Source: an uncultured Caryophanales bacterium (lineage in GTDB: Bacteria; Bacillota_I; Bacilli_A; Acholeplasmatales; Anaeroplasmataceae). Taken from it: a stretch of 64,000 nucleotides of DNA. Below, piece by piece: positions 62,492 to 64,000 of the stretch; position 1 is the first letter of the stretch; each line of letters begins with the position of its first letter. The stretch spans positions 1 to 64,000 of the forward strand of contig CAMJFY010000006.1 of assembly GCA_946405105.1 (NCBI GenBank), given 5' to 3'. The notes under the pieces are model-generated. The model was not told the DNA's origin. It made no database searches and saw only the letters and a program-made list of their open reading frames with translations. The position numbers were made by a program, and so were the translations under genes.

Positions 62492-63412
62492 ATGAGTAAG
62501 CTAGAAGAAAATCAAATTAAAATCCAAAATCTTGAACAAGAAATTTTATCATTAGATCCATCAGATTCTGAATTTAAAGCTAAAACAAAAGAATTAAATA
62601 AGCTTAAAAAGGAGACATATTCTAATTTAAGCCACTGGGATAGAGTTTTAATTGCTAGATCTGAATCTAGATTAAAGGCTACGGCCCTAGTTAATAAGCT
62701 ATTTACTGATTTTATTGAATTACATGGTGATCAGCTTTTTGCTGATGATCAATCAATTTTAGCTGGTATTGCCCTACTTGGTGATATGCCAGTTACAGTA
62801 TTAGCACAGGCAAAAGGAACTAATCTTACTGAATCATTAAAAAGAAATTTCGGTATGACATCTCCTGAAGGCTTTAGAAAAACATTAAGATTAGCTCGCG
62901 AGGCTGAAAAATTCAATAGACCAATTATCACTATTGTTGATACATCTGGTGCATATCCTGGAAAGGGTGCAGAAGAAAGAGGTCAATCACGTGCTATAGC
63001 TGAAAACCTAATGGAATTTTCAAAGCTAAGAGTTCCTGTAGTTGCTATAGTATTAAGTGAAGGTGGTTCAGGAGGAGCTTTAGCTCTAACTGTATCTGAT
63101 TACATCTTTATGTTTGAAAATGCTATTTATTCAGTATTATCTCCAGAAGGATTCTCTTCAATATTATTTAAAAATACTAAAACTGCAGAAGAATCTGCAG
63201 AAATCATGAAGCTAACATCTCATGATTTATTAGAAATGAATATTATTGATGAAATGGTTAAAGAGCCACTTGGTGGTATTAAAGCACCAACTGATGATTT
63301 TGTTAATGACTTAAGAGAAAAATTAATTAAGAAAATTAACGAATTAATGAAAGAATCTAAAGATAATTTAATTGAAAATAGATACAATAAGTTTAGAAAA
63401 ATAGGCTTATAA
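62492..63412 (+). CDS. accA: Acetyl-CoA carboxylase carboxyltransferase alpha subunit
   Basis: A 306-residue partner of AccD that forms malonyl-CoA. Blocks include the N-terminal helix-rich part (LEQEILSLDPSDSEF), FADDQSILAGIALLG, MTSPEGFRKTLRLA, DTSGAYPGKGAEERGQ and LSEGGSGGALALTV. It starts one base after the accD stop. The full accBCDA set is thus in one operon. Confidence 0.97.
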   Translation: MSKLEENQIKIQNLEQEILSLDPSDSEFKAKTKELNKLKKETYSNLSHWDRVLIARSESRLKATALVNKLFTDFIELHGDQLFADDQSILAGIALLGDMPVTVLAQAKGTNLTESLKRNFGMTSPEGFRKTLRLAREAEKFNRPIITIVDTSGAYPGKGAEERGQSRAIAENLMEFSKLRVPVVAIVLSEGGSGGALALTVSDYIFMFENAIYSVLSPEGFSSILFKNTKTAEESAEIMKLTSHDLLEMNIIDEMVKEPLGGIKAPTDDFVNDLREKLIKKINELMKESKDNLIENRYNKFRKIGL

Positions 63413-63427
63413 AATAGGAGTACAAAT

Positions 63428-64000
63428 ATGAAAATTGCTTTTTTATTTGCTGGTCAAGGTGCACAAGCAGTTGGAATGGGAAAAGATTTTTATGAAGAAT
63501 ATAACCTTGCAAAGGTTATTTATGATTCATTCCCAGAAATAAAAGAATTATGCTTTGAAGGACCTGCAGAAACATTAAATCAAACAGCATATGCTCAAAA
63601 GGCAATGCTATTAACATCATATACAATCGCTAAGGTATTAGAATCTAAAGGTATTACACCTGAATACGCTTGTGGTTTATCTTTAGGTGAATATAGTGCT
63701 CTAGCTTACGCAAATACTTGGAAGCTAGATGAAGCTATTGAAATTATTACTAATAGAGGAAATATTATGCAAAATGCCTTACCTCTTGGAACAACTAAAA
63801 TGGCTGCGGTTATTGGTTTAGATAGAGATACTATTTTAAATACAATTAAAAATGTTGATGGTATTTGTGAAATTGCAAATTACAACTGCCCTGGTCAAAT
63901 TGTTATTACAGGAGATAACAAGGGTGTAGATGCTGCAATGCCATTATTAACTGAAGCAGGAGCTAAAAGAGTATTACCTTTAAATGTTTCAGGTGCATTC
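63428..64000 (+). CDS. fabD: Malonyl-CoA:ACP transacylase, N-terminal part
   Basis: The first 191 residues of FabD, cut by the window end. The start MKIAFLFAGQGAQAVGMG and the nucleophile elbow GLSLGEYSAL (Ser85) are clear; the sequence stops at NVSGAF, just ahead of the position where the catalytic histidine normally follows. It loads malonyl groups onto an ACP for the ketosynthase. AGGAGTACAA is the ribosome site. A fabH or enoyl reductase gene may follow outside the window. Confidence 0.94.
   Translation, partial: MKIAFLFAGQGAQAVGMGKDFYEEYNLAKVIYDSFPEIKELCFEGPAETLNQTAYAQKAMLLTSYTIAKVLESKGITPEYACGLSLGEYSALAYANTWKLDEAIEIITNRGNIMQNALPLGTTKMAAVIGLDRDTILNTIKNVDGICEIANYNCPGQIVITGDNKGVDAAMPLLTEAGAKRVLPLNVSGAF

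Overview
The window is AT-rich, densely coded chromosome from a low-GC Firmicutes-type bacterium, most likely an anaerobic gut lineage of the Bacilli (RF39, Acholeplasma-like or Erysipelotrichia-like); this placement is an inference from gene content. Supporting features are a T-box-controlled tyrS, a CcpA-like regulator, rny-ymdB-miaB-ymcA and ytxK-ackA neighbourhoods as in Bacillus, Gram-positive lipoproteins, a trimeric [FeFe]-hydrogenase with acetate kinase (fermentation), and a type II fatty acid synthesis cluster. TGA is used as a stop (for example trmFO and the GH43 gene), so this is the standard bacterial code and not the Mycoplasma code. No rRNA, tRNA, CRISPR array, insertion sequence or prophage is visible, and no gene-free stretch exceeds 300 bases.

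Layout. 1-1.7 kb: partial ASCH-like gene, DUF1653 gene and ccpA. 1.7-7.6 kb: T-box and tyrS, then the hydCBA operon behind a strong promoter with a palindrome. 7.6-13.1 kb: Gfo/Idh oxidoreductase, gdhA (minus), gph, ytxK-like gene and ackA. 13.2-19.3 kb: envelope proteins of unknown role, HD hydrolase, nitroreductase, trmFO-xerC and two lipoproteins. 19.3-29.5 kb: rpsB (structured leader), tsf, pyrH, frr, cdsA, dxr, rseP, an inserted-looking GH43 glycosidase and an RlmCD-type methyltransferase. 29.5-37 kb: two minus-strand membrane proteins, a cyclic-di-GMP gene pair and unknown proteins. 37-41.5 kb: rny, ymdB, miaB, ymcA-like. 41.6-54.9 kb: a sensor HD-GYP protein, a secreted alpha/beta hydrolase, a U32 protein (minus), an operon encoding M6 and S41 lipoprotein proteases, UPF0158 and GNAT genes. 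54.9-64 kb: a fatty-acid or polyketide synthesis cluster (ACP, fused ketosynthase pair, ketoreductase, dehydratase, Fe-S flavoprotein, second ACP, accB-C-D-A, fabD cut by the window end).

How the parts fit. Hydrogenase, acetate kinase and glutamate dehydrogenase point to a fermentative metabolism with redox disposal as H2 and acetate. The acc genes make malonyl-CoA, FabD loads it on an ACP, and ketosynthase, FabG and FabZ extend and reduce the chain; FabH and an enoyl reductase (FabI/FabK/FabL) are not in the window. The most unusual object is the 789-residue ketosynthase fusion at 55305-57674: its first half keeps the Cys-His-His triad, while the second half has lost all three residues. This gives one polypeptide the layout of a ketosynthase/chain-length-factor pair. 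Other items worth attention are a possible pseudoknot leader before rpsB, unexplained palindromic operators before hydCBA, cdsA and the lipid cluster, and three cyclic-di-GMP turnover proteins within 14 kb.
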